This document shows, piece by piece, positions 1 through 6,878 of a stretch of 41,209 nt of DNA. How positions within the stretch are numbered: the stretch's first letter is position 1; each line of letters opens with the position of its first letter. Source of the stretch: CAZGAH01 sp964523295 (GTDB lineage Bacteria > Desulfobacterota > Desulfovibrionia > Desulfovibrionales > Desulfovibrionaceae); NCBI GenBank assembly GCA_964523295.1, contig CAZGAH010000034.1:1-41209 (forward strand), given 5' to 3'. The position numbers and the translations under genes are program-made. Under the pieces are notes generated by a model. That model saw only the letters and a list, made by a program, of their open reading frames with translations. It searched no databases and was not told where the DNA came from.

Positions 1-66
1 TCCTTGCGTGTGGAATCCACCTTAGCAGGCTGTCTGAATTTTGGGGACCACTTCAACTCGCAAGGA

Positions 67-503
67 AAGGACCCACTGTTCACCGCCTTGCTGCATCACG
101 TCACGGTTAATGCTCTCGACCAAAGCATCCAGGCCTTATAGCATCAGGCCTCCACGATAGTGAATGGCGTTACGTGGGTGCAGTATCAGGAGAACCTCTG
201 CAAGAGGCTCAAGGACTTGCGTGCGAGGATGAAGGTGGTCTTGCGCAGGTGAATGCATGACCCAATCGAAGTAGTCGACAAATGGCTACGGCGAGTCGTG
301 CTGGGGTACTACCGGCACCATGCAGTACCTGGGAATTGTGACGCATTGAACACGGTGCGCGAGGAACTGAGCCAATACTGGTTGAAAGTACTCGACGTCG
401 CAGCCAGATACGTCGCATGAACTGGAAGCGCTTCGGCTCCATCGTCAGAAGTTGGAGACCAATGCCCAGAGTAATGCATCCCTTTCCAAACGGGCGTTTC
501 TAA
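67..503 (+). pseudogene. Degenerate group II intron reverse transcriptase/maturase
   Basis: Remnant of a group II intron-encoded protein. Reading from 67, the frame gives an N-terminal RT segment (KDPLFTALLHHVTVNALDQ, then a stop where a lysine is usual, then NGVTWVQYQENL). This joins almost directly, across a stop at 250-252, to the C-terminal maturase segment (MHDPIEVV, WLRRVVLG, YRYHAVPGN, LSQYWLKVL). The whole catalytic RT core, including the YADD region, is missing between them. A one-base loss near 390-400 shifts the frame; the tail resumes as MNWKRFGSIV and ends at the stop 501-503. A second, better-preserved wreck lies on the other strand at 20351-20755, and aligning the two exposes the frameshift. 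Identification is firm from the characteristic C-terminal motifs; the protein cannot be functional. Confidence 0.85.
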
Positions 504-514
504 GCCAAACACCT

Positions 515-588
515 GAGGTAGGAGCCTGGTGCGGTACTTCTGCACACCGGGACCTGTGCGTGTGGCCGTTCGAAAGGGCGGTCCCTAC
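515..588 (+). ncRNA. Group II intron 3' end, domains V-VI remnant
   Basis: Immediately after the maturase remnant comes a GAGCC...GGTGCGG / CTGCAC...CCGGGACC hairpin (about 522-555). It has the AGC start and the 30-odd nt size of group II intron domain V. A second hairpin, GGCCG...GGCGGTCC followed by CTAC (about 563-586), resembles domain VI and the intron 3' end. Position and order (ORF stop, DV, DVI) are those of bacterial group II introns. The call rests on motif appearance, not on a covariance model. Confidence 0.6.
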
Positions 589-719
589 AGCGTCCGAATA
601 TGTTGCTTGACCGTTGCGTGAATTCTTTTAGGGGCCGCCCATGGCACGAATAATGATCAACTTGGGATTACTTTCCGCTACGGTGACGGTTCACCAAAGA
701 ATAGCCAGACAAGGGAAGA

Positions 720-2894
720 TCAGTCGTCGGTGAGGGTTTCCGAGCGCGGCAAGGCCGGTCTTGATTCGTTTCCGGGCGTGGGCTGCCAGTTTTTGCCGGT
801 AAGCAGCTTGTACAGCGACAGGCTCTGCGCGAAGCCCGGGTCCAGGTCCAGCGAGCGCGAGACGAGTTCGAGAGCCTGCTGATGGTCGAAGGTGGAGGCA
901 TAGACCCGGGCCAGGTTATGCAGCACGCGCGGGTCGTCTGGCGTGAGTTCGAGCGCCTGGGCGTAGGCCCGGATTGCGCCGGCGTAATCGCCTTTGCGGC
1001 GCAGTTTTACGCCCAACGTGTTGAACGGGTTGGGAAGGTCGTCTTGCCGCTTGATGACATCAATGAACATGCGCCGGTTACGCTCGAGGCGGTTGAAGGC
1101 GGCCCGTTTCTCCGCCGCCTCCAGGGCGTACTCCTTGGCTGCCTTGCCGTCGTCCGCGACCACACAGGCACGGGACAGGCCCGAGAGCGCCTCGATGTGG
1201 ATCAGGCTGATCCGGCCCATGCGACGGAAGGCGGTCATGGCCTTGCCGTACTGCATGCCCATCAGCTCGCGGCAGCCTTCGTCGTAGTACTCCAGCGGAT
1301 CTTCGACCAGACCGGCCGCCTCGGTGAAGGCCTTCATGGCCGCGGACGGATCGCCCTTTGCCAGCCGGTCCGCGCCGCGGCCCAGCAGCAGCCGCTCTTC
1401 GTTGTAGAAACTGACGCTGTCGAGCAGCTGACGCAGATGCAGCTGGAAGAGTTCCGGGGTGTAGGGTCGCAGGAGATAGCCGGCAACACCCAGGGAGATG
1501 GCGTCGAGAATGCGGCTGCGCCGGTTTTCGTAGGTCACCATGAGCACGGGCGGAAACTGTGTCCAGGCGCTCATCTGGTGCAAAAAGCGGCGGCCGCTCA
1601 TGTCGGTCAGATGCGTGTCGCAGATGATCAGGTCCACAGGCGACTGCTGCAGAAAGGCCAGGCCGTCCTTCCCGCTGGACCGGGTTTCGACCGTGGCGCC
1701 GGTGAGCCCCTGCAGGGTGGCCTGATCCATGCGGGCGTGCGTATCCACGTCCGTCAGCACCAGGGCCCGCCGGAAAAATTGCTGTTCCCGACCGGCGAGG
1801 TTCGCCTGACCCGAAAGATAGAGCAGATCGAGATCGGCCGTATCGGCGAGATCCACGATCGGGCCGACGTCGCAGGTCAGCAGTTCGGATTCCTCGACAA
1901 CGCCGGAAGGCTGCGAGGGGGGAGTCGCCGTGCCTGAAGAACGGTTTGTGGATTGCGTCGCCGTGCCCGTCGGTTTGGGGTGGGCGGCCCTGGTCACGGG
2001 CTTGACGCTTATGCCGGGGTAGAGCATTTCCCGCCACTGGGCGATGCTTTGCGGTCGCTCTTTTTCGATCACCCTCAAGGCCTGGTCGATGGCCTCCAGA
2101 AACGAGACCCGGTACCGCCCCTTGCCGACGACGGCGGCCGGGATCAGCGGATCGGACCGTCCGCTCAGGGCGGAGCTGCTGCGCAGCACGGCCTCGGGCG
2201 GGCTTTCGCCGAAGATGAGCCGGTAGAGCACGCCCCCCAGGGCGTAGATGTCGCTCCAGGGGCCTTGATCGTCGCTCGTGCTGTAGTATTGCTCCAGCGG
2301 GGAGTAACCCGGGGTGAGCAGCGCGGTCATCGCCTGGGGTTTGGCGCCCATAGCGTTACGGGCCGAGCCGAAATCCAGGAGCACGGGCGAGCCGTCGGCC
2401 CGGATGTAGATGTTGTCCGGCTTGATATCGCGATGGATGAAGCCCGCGGCGTGGAGTTTTTCCAGCCCGTCGAGCAGGGGCGGCAGGATGCGGTCGATAA
2501 AGGCCATTTCCTGCGTCGGCGTCTGCTTGAGCATGGCGGCCAGGCTCTGGCCCTGCTCGAAGTCCATGATCATGTACGCCGTGTTGTTCTCCTCGAACAG
2601 GGAGAGCACGCGCACGATGTTCGGGTGCTTGAACTGCGCCAGCAACTGCGCTTCGAGCAAAAAACGCTCTCTGCCCCAGTCAAAACGGCTTCCGGCCAGC
2701 TCGGACTTGGGCCGCACCGACATGTCCTCTGCCCGGTTGGCGTAATCCGCCGGAAAGTACTCCTTGATCGCCACCAGGCTTTTGAGCATGGTGTCCAGCG
2801 CCAGATAGGTGATGCCGAATCCGCCTTTGCCCAGAACGCTGCGGATGACGTAAGCGCGAAGGGGATAATTGGATGGGAGCGTTTCCGTGGTCAT
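720..2894 (-). CDS. Ser/Thr protein kinase with receiver-like domain and TPRs
   Basis: A cytoplasmic Hanks-type kinase expected to phosphorylate Ser/Thr residues on partner proteins. The N-terminal kinase domain (about 15-290) is intact: glycine loop LGKGGFG at 21-27, ATP lysine K44, catalytic HRDIKPDN at 154-161, DFG at 174-176. A Pro/Ser/Thr-rich linker (about 297-335) leads to a CheY-like domain (about 375-495) with candidate phospho-acceptor D426 in ICDTHL. The invariant lysine of receivers is an arginine there (R476 in LLRPY), so phosphorylation may be altered. The C-terminal third carries TPR-like helices, clearest in the last 100 residues. There is no membrane anchor. A sigma70-like promoter lies about 90 bases upstream. 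It is divergent from the MFS gene and looks monocistronic; its targets are unknown. Confidence 0.9.
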   Translation of the reverse strand: MTTETLPSNYPLRAYVIRSVLGKGGFGITYLALDTMLKSLVAIKEYFPADYANRAEDMSVRPKSELAGSRFDWGRERFLLEAQLLAQFKHPNIVRVLSLFEENNTAYMIMDFEQGQSLAAMLKQTPTQEMAFIDRILPPLLDGLEKLHAAGFIHRDIKPDNIYIRADGSPVLLDFGSARNAMGAKPQAMTALLTPGYSPLEQYYSTSDDQGPWSDIYALGGVLYRLIFGESPPEAVLRSSSALSGRSDPLIPAAVVGKGRYRVSFLEAIDQALRVIEKERPQSIAQWREMLYPGISVKPVTRAAHPKPTGTATQSTNRSSGTATPPSQPSGVVEESELLTCDVGPIVDLADTADLDLLYLSGQANLAGREQQFFRRALVLTDVDTHARMDQATLQGLTGATVETRSSGKDGLAFLQQSPVDLIICDTHLTDMSGRRFLHQMSAWTQFPPVLMVTYENRRSRILDAISLGVAGYLLRPYTPELFQLHLRQLLDSVSFYNEERLLLGRGADRLAKGDPSAAMKAFTEAAGLVEDPLEYYDEGCRELMGMQYGKAMTAFRRMGRISLIHIEALSGLSRACVVADDGKAAKEYALEAAEKRAAFNRLERNRRMFIDVIKRQDDLPNPFNTLGVKLRRKGDYAGAIRAYAQALELTPDDPRVLHNLARVYASTFDHQQALELVSRSLDLDPGFAQSLSLYKLLTGKNWQPTPGNESRPALPRSETLTDD

Positions 2895-2981
2895 GGGGCC
2901 CTGGCCGGCAGAGGTTATACCGTCGGAGTCGGATGCCGCGGGCGTAAGGACGACCCTCGGTTCCTTGCGACAACGACACTA

Positions 2982-3011
2982 ATTTTAGCCCAGTATTTGC
3001 GCCATTGTAAA
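2982..3011 (-). promoter_or_regulatory. Sigma70-type promoter of the kinase gene
   Basis: On the minus strand, TTTACA (3006-3011) and TAAAAT (2982-2987) are separated by 18 bases; each matches its consensus at 5 of 6 positions. The predicted transcript start near 2975 leaves a leader of about 80 nt before the kinase ATG at 2894. Confidence 0.55.
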
Positions 3012-3102
3012 GAAGACAATCATCGACGCCGACCGGATTCCTTCCGTGGATGGTCGAAAATCCCGATTGCGCGTCCCGGAGACTCCACGTAACTTGCACC
3101 GC

Positions 3103-4503
3103 ATGAACAGTCGCGCCGGTTTCACGCCCTGGAGGGCGCTGCTGGTGACCAGCCTGGGGACCTTCATGGCCACCCTGGATGGCAGCATCGTCAACGTGGC
3201 GCTCCCGACCATCGGCCAGGCCTTTCAGGCGCCTTTGCCGCTCGTGCAGTGGGTGGTTTCCGCCTACCTGCTGACCATTTCCAGCCTGCTCCTGTTTTTT
3301 GGCCGGCTCGGCGACATCGCAGGGCGCCGGCGGGTCTATGCCTGGGGCTTTCTGCTGTTCACCGCCTCCTCGGCCCTGTGCGGGGCTGCGTCGTCCGTGG
3401 GCTGGCTGGTCGCGGCGCGCGTGCTCCAGGGCATAGGCGGCGCCATGCTCATGGCCAACAGTCCGGGCCTGGTGATGAGCGCGTTTCCCGGCTCCAGGCG
3501 GGGGCGGGCTCTGGGTGTCATCGGGCTCGTCGTGGGGCTGGGATCGATGATCGGCCCGGCCTTGGGCGGCCTGCTGGTGGGACTCCTGGGCTGGAGGTCG
3601 ATTTTTTACGTCAACATCCCCGTCGGCCTGACTGCCTTTTTCCTGGCCGGACGTTTCCTGCCCGCGGACGAACCCGAGGCGGAGCAGACGCTGGATATCG
3701 TTGGCGCCGTGCTCTTTGCCCTGTCCATGGCGTTGCTGCTGACGGGCATCATCCACGGCCATGACTGGGGCTGGACGTCGCTTCCGGTTCTGGGCGGTCT
3801 CGGACTGGCCCTGTCCGGCCTGACGGCCTTCGTGCTCTACGAACGACGCGTCGCATCGCCGCTGTTCGACTTCTCGTTGCTCGGGCATCCGGTTTTTCTC
3901 ACGGGAACGATCTCCGGTTGCCTGGCCTTCATGGCCCTGCTGGGCAACATCCTGCTCATGCCCTTTTATTTGCAGACGGTTCTGGGCATGACGCCGACGC
4001 GGACGGGCCTGGTGCTGGCCCTGCTCCCGTTGTCCATGGCCGCGCTCGCCCCGCTGTCCGGATACCTTTCCGAGCGGATGAACCACGCCGTACTCACCAC
4101 AACGGGCCTGACGGTCATCGCCCTGGGTCTGACGTACAACGCCCTGCTCGGGCTCGCGCCCGGGCACTGGCGCGCGGTCGTGGGGCAATGCCTGCTGGGC
4201 GCGGGGTTCGGCCTGTTCCAGTCGCCCAACAACAACAGCATCCTCAGCAACGCCCCCAAGACCCGGCTGGGACTGGCCGGCGGCGTCATGGCGCTGTTGC
4301 GCAACCTGGGCATGGTCTGCGGCGTGGCCCTGGCCGTGACCGTCTACGAGTCCTTCCGCCTGCCCGGCCCGACCCCCACGCCGGAAACCTTCTACCCCGG
4401 CTTCCGCGCCGCCCTGCTCGGCGGCGCCCTGCTCACCCTGGTCAACATCCTGCTGTCGCAGTCGCGCCGTAGGGCACTGTCGCGCCGACATCCAGGGGAC
4501 TGA
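3103..4503 (+). CDS. MFS multidrug exporter, DHA2 (EmrB/QacA-like) family
   Basis: Inner-membrane proton-driven drug/metabolite exporter of the DHA2 class. The N-terminus carries LDGSIVNVALPTIGQAF, the family's TM1 signature. The cytoplasmic loop-2 motif A is present as GRLGDIAGRRRVYAWG, and an antiporter motif C-like VLQGIGGAMLMANSPGLV follows. The 466 residues hold roughly 14 hydrophobic segments, as expected. An in-frame ATG at 3046 would add 19 hydrophilic residues; I chose 3103 because the family signature then begins about 20 residues in, though neither start has a clear Shine-Dalgarno. It is divergent from the kinase gene, and no partner membrane-fusion (EmrA-like) gene is next to it. 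The substrate cannot be read from sequence. Confidence 0.9.
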   Translation: MNSRAGFTPWRALLVTSLGTFMATLDGSIVNVALPTIGQAFQAPLPLVQWVVSAYLLTISSLLLFFGRLGDIAGRRRVYAWGFLLFTASSALCGAASSVGWLVAARVLQGIGGAMLMANSPGLVMSAFPGSRRGRALGVIGLVVGLGSMIGPALGGLLVGLLGWRSIFYVNIPVGLTAFFLAGRFLPADEPEAEQTLDIVGAVLFALSMALLLTGIIHGHDWGWTSLPVLGGLGLALSGLTAFVLYERRVASPLFDFSLLGHPVFLTGTISGCLAFMALLGNILLMPFYLQTVLGMTPTRTGLVLALLPLSMAALAPLSGYLSERMNHAVLTTTGLTVIALGLTYNALLGLAPGHWRAVVGQCLLGAGFGLFQSPNNNSILSNAPKTRLGLAGGVMALLRNLGMVCGVALAVTVYESFRLPGPTPTPETFYPGFRAALLGGALLTLVNILLSQSRRRALSRRHPGD

Positions 4504-5046
4504 GCGAGAGACAGGAACTCACGCATGCGTACTATGTGTTCGGCGTGCGAGCCATTCTGCCGGATACAGACTCGGAAGTTCTCAAACTGCTGATCAGCGC
4601 CCCCTACCAGGAAACAAAATTTACTGTCAGAAATAGCGGGGTATTCCAGGCTCTGGGAAGGACAGGCCAACTCCGTTTCACACATCAGGGTGCCCTTCAG
4701 TCATGGCGACTTAGAGGGTTGCTTACTCCAATGCCACGTGGAGATACGGCAAGTTCTCATGGGGGTCACGCTCAGAACTTCTGTACCGTGCCGTCCGCAA
4801 ACACCTTGGTGCGATGGGTGGATGAGTAGCGCCTTCGCCCCCATAGTGAGGGCTCGACCTTGCCCCATCGTTGGCCGACCGGTTCATCGTCGGGGTAGCC
4901 CCCTTGAATATGGCCGGTACTTCTCCTCAAGCCCTTCGGATTCCGCCGCGCGACGTATTCCCCCGTCCGGCTAACGGTTCCCCCTGCCGGGTCCGTAGAG
5001 GACGTACACCTCCAGGTGAGTGCGCCCTGCCGGTCGCACCAAATGG
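4504..5046. other. Gene-free stretch with mobile-element debris
   Basis: No convincing gene. It holds one copy of the 41-bp repeat (4673-4713). The plus-strand sequence after it reads briefly like protein (ELLYRAVRKHLGAMGG near 4775-4825) before breaking up, which suggests another decayed element that I cannot name. Confidence 0.5.
4673..4713 (-). repeat. 41-bp dispersed repeat, copy 1
   Basis: Read on the minus strand it starts TAAGTCGCCATGA and ends GTGTGAAACGG. It matches copies at 13921-13961 (+) and 20282-20324 (-). The sharp shared start beside different neighbours suggests the end of a mobile element, family unknown. Confidence 0.6.
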
Positions 5047-5070
5047 AAGGGGCCGCTTGCGCGGCCCCTT
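5047..5070. terminator. Perfect 10-bp hairpin after the sequon-rich repeat protein
   Basis: AAGGGGCCGC and GCGGCCCCTT form a perfect 10-bp stem with a TTGC loop, 22 bases beyond the stop codon of the minus-strand gene at 5093. The T tract is poor on the minus strand, so termination there may be weak, but position and stem strength fit a terminator. Confidence 0.6.
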
Positions 5071-5092
5071 TGTCAGTCGGTTGTGGTGCGGC

Positions 5093-6379
5093 TTAGTTCA
5101 GGTTGTCCTGAATGCCGCTCACCCGCCAGGGGGCCAGGTACCAGTCGGACAGGAGATCCCAACCGTTGGTCTTGGTGCGGTTCTTCAGGGAGTTGTTGGA
5201 GTTCAGAGTCCAGTAGCAGAACTTGCCGTTCGTGCTGTTGTGCCAGACCAGCTGGTTGCCGGCGAAGCCACCAGTAGTTTCGCGGACATCGCCACCGAGG
5301 CGAACGTCAGCCACATACCAGCCACCGGTCAGATACCAGTCGCTGTTCAGGTTCCAGCCGTAGCCGGTGCCAGCAGCGGCATCGCCCTTGGTGCGGTTGC
5401 GCAGGGTGCCGTTGGAGTTCAGGACCCAGTAAGCAGCCTTGCCATTGGTGGGGTTGTTGATCTGCAGGTACCCCTCAGCGGACGACCCAGAGACGGTGCC
5501 AGCCATTCCGGTGATGCGCCAGGGCGAAGCCAGGTTCCAGTCGGAAATCAGATCCCAACCATTGGACTTGGTGCGGTTCTTCAGGGAGTTGTTGGAGTTC
5601 AAGGTCCAGTAGCAGAACTTGCCGTTGGTGCTATTGTGCCAGATCATCTGATCGCCCTGGAAACCGGCGTCAACTTCAGCCTTGTTACCGGCGGAGCGGA
5701 TATCGCCCACGTACCAGCCGCTGGCCAGGGACCAGTCGCTGTTCAGGTTCCAGCCATAGGCGGTGTTGCCAGCGGCGTCGCCCTTGGTGCGGTTGCGCAG
5801 GGTGCCGTTGGAGTTCAGGACCCAGTAGGCGGTCTTGCCATTGGTGGTATTGTTGAGCTGCAGATAGGTCTCGGCCGCCGAACCCTCTACGGCGCTGCCG
5901 ATGCCGGCGACACGCCACGGTGCAGCCAGGTTCCAATCGGAGAGGAGATCCCAACCGTTGGTCTTGGTGCGGTTCTTCAGGGTGCCGTTGGAGTTGAGGG
6001 TCCAATAGCAGAATTTGCCGTTGGTGCTGTTGTGCCAGATCAGCTGGTTGCCGGGGAAGGCGCTGCCGGTTTCACGGACGTCGCCACCTTCACGGATCGC
6101 AGCCACGTACCAGCCACCAGCCAGGTACCAGTCGCTGACCATATCCCAGCCGTAGTCATTGCTGGCGCGGGCATTGCCTTTGGTGCGATTTTTCAGGGTG
6201 CCGTTGGAGTTCAGGACCCAGAAAGCGGCCTTACCGTTGCTTGCATTGTTGATGACCATCTGGTCGTTGTCACGAGCCATGCCTTGCTGGGCAAAAAGGG
6301 TCACGGTGAAGGCGACGAGCGTCACCACCGTGCCGATTTTTCCCAGTCCTTGCCAAAACGATTTGCCGTTCCTTGCCAT
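5093..6379 (-). CDS. Secreted protein of six W-rich repeats, sequon-rich
   Basis: Function unknown. The start at 6379 follows AAAGGAG at 6-base spacing; the reading frame extends upstream but lacks such a site. Residues 1-35 form a signal peptide (KSFWQGLGK, hydrophobic VVTLVAFTVTLFA, cleavage likely after QGMA). The remaining 390 residues are three tandem copies of a 127-133 residue unit, each made of an A repeat (73-74 aa) and a B repeat (54-59 aa): 37-169, 170-301, 302-428. Both share W-LNSNGTLKNRTK and DW-L--W. The pattern recalls FG-GAP/VCBS-type propeller blades (ILW-N...W.L...) but without the calcium loops, so six blades are conceivable. I count 18 N-X-S/T sequons. The STT3 oligosaccharyltransferase gene lies just upstream on the same strand, so the protein could be its acceptor (inference). 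Strong promoter and terminator suggest abundant monocistronic expression. Confidence 0.85.
   Translation of the reverse strand: MARNGKSFWQGLGKIGTVVTLVAFTVTLFAQQGMARDNDQMVINNASNGKAAFWVLNSNGTLKNRTKGNARASNDYGWDMVSDWYLAGGWYVAAIREGGDVRETGSAFPGNQLIWHNSTNGKFCYWTLNSNGTLKNRTKTNGWDLLSDWNLAAPWRVAGIGSAVEGSAAETYLQLNNTTNGKTAYWVLNSNGTLRNRTKGDAAGNTAYGWNLNSDWSLASGWYVGDIRSAGNKAEVDAGFQGDQMIWHNSTNGKFCYWTLNSNNSLKNRTKSNGWDLISDWNLASPWRITGMAGTVSGSSAEGYLQINNPTNGKAAYWVLNSNGTLRNRTKGDAAAGTGYGWNLNSDWYLTGGWYVADVRLGGDVRETTGGFAGNQLVWHNSTNGKFCYWTLNSNNSLKNRTKTNGWDLLSDWYLAPWRVSGIQDNLN
5096..6271 (-). repeat. Three tandem ~396-bp coding repeats
   Basis: Units at about 5873-6271, 5477-5872 and 5096-5476 encode the A+B double repeats of the secreted protein. 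Long near-identical blocks recur at DNA level, for example around the NGKFCYWTLNSN codons in all three. Such a structure invites unit gain or loss by recombination. Confidence 0.85.
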
Positions 6380-6438
6380 TCCTTGCTCCTTTAGGTTTAA
6401 TAGTATTCGTGCTCTACCGCCCCGATCATGACGGGCCA

Positions 6439-6468
6439 CTTATAGCCCGCATTTCGTGAGACTGTCAA
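6439..6468 (-). promoter_or_regulatory. Strong sigma70 promoter of the repeat-protein gene
   Basis: On the minus strand a perfect TTGACA (6463-6468) is followed after 18 bases by TATAAG (6439-6444, 5 of 6). The transcript would start near 6432 and give a leader of about 53 nt containing the AAAGGAG ribosome site. This separates the gene's expression from the glycosylation operon upstream. Confidence 0.75.
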
Positions 6469-6878
6469 GCCCAAAACACCGCCTTTTACCAACTTTTCCC
6501 CGCTGCCAGGGACGCACAGATTCTCGATTCCTGCGGAATCGTTCCCCTTGGAACGGAAATTCCCACCGAGCTGACACTACATTTCACAGCTCTCCCCCTG
6601 CGTCGATCCCGGATCAGTTTTTCTTGAAGTCAGCTGCCTGCGTCTGGTCAACTGTTTTCAGGGTTTCGGCGCCTCCCCGCCGAAATATCCAAAAAACCTT
6701 CATTGATTTTACAGTTATTTATACGATCCGACGGGTTCTGTCAAGAAAATGATCTTGTGTTGGGAGCGGAGTCGATATCATCCCAAAAAACGCTCACCGG
6801 AAACGTCAGGACCATGTCCTTTGTCCGCTGTTCGGAAAACAAAACAGCTGGCCATCATGTCGGGGGGGGCACCCTCAT
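6469..6878. other. Intergenic stretch between STT3 gene and repeat-protein gene
   Basis: No gene seen on either strand. It contains a G8 homopolymer at 6862-6869, 9 bases beyond the STT3 gene's last base. The middle part (about 6680-6760) is AT-richer than its surroundings. No clear terminator was recognised. Confidence 0.5.

Noticed and set aside
209..545. Minus-strand short ORFs over the left intron wreck
   Set aside because: The plus strand carries clear maturase motifs, so the minus-strand frames are shadows.
882..1937. Plus-strand ORF of 351 codons opposite the kinase gene
   Set aside because: It mirrors a well-supported kinase gene, lacks a ribosome site, and its composition is that of a GC-rich antisense frame.
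2680..4491. Minus-strand ORF of 603 codons opposite the MFS gene
   Set aside because: Gln/Arg/Gly-rich antisense translation of a clear membrane transporter; it also overlaps the kinase gene start.
4871..6394. Plus-strand ORF of 507 codons with repeats (VPVG, AVLQGVVGVQ)
   Set aside because: The repeats are only the reverse reading of the secreted protein's repeats; signal peptide, ribosome site and promoter all belong to the minus strand.
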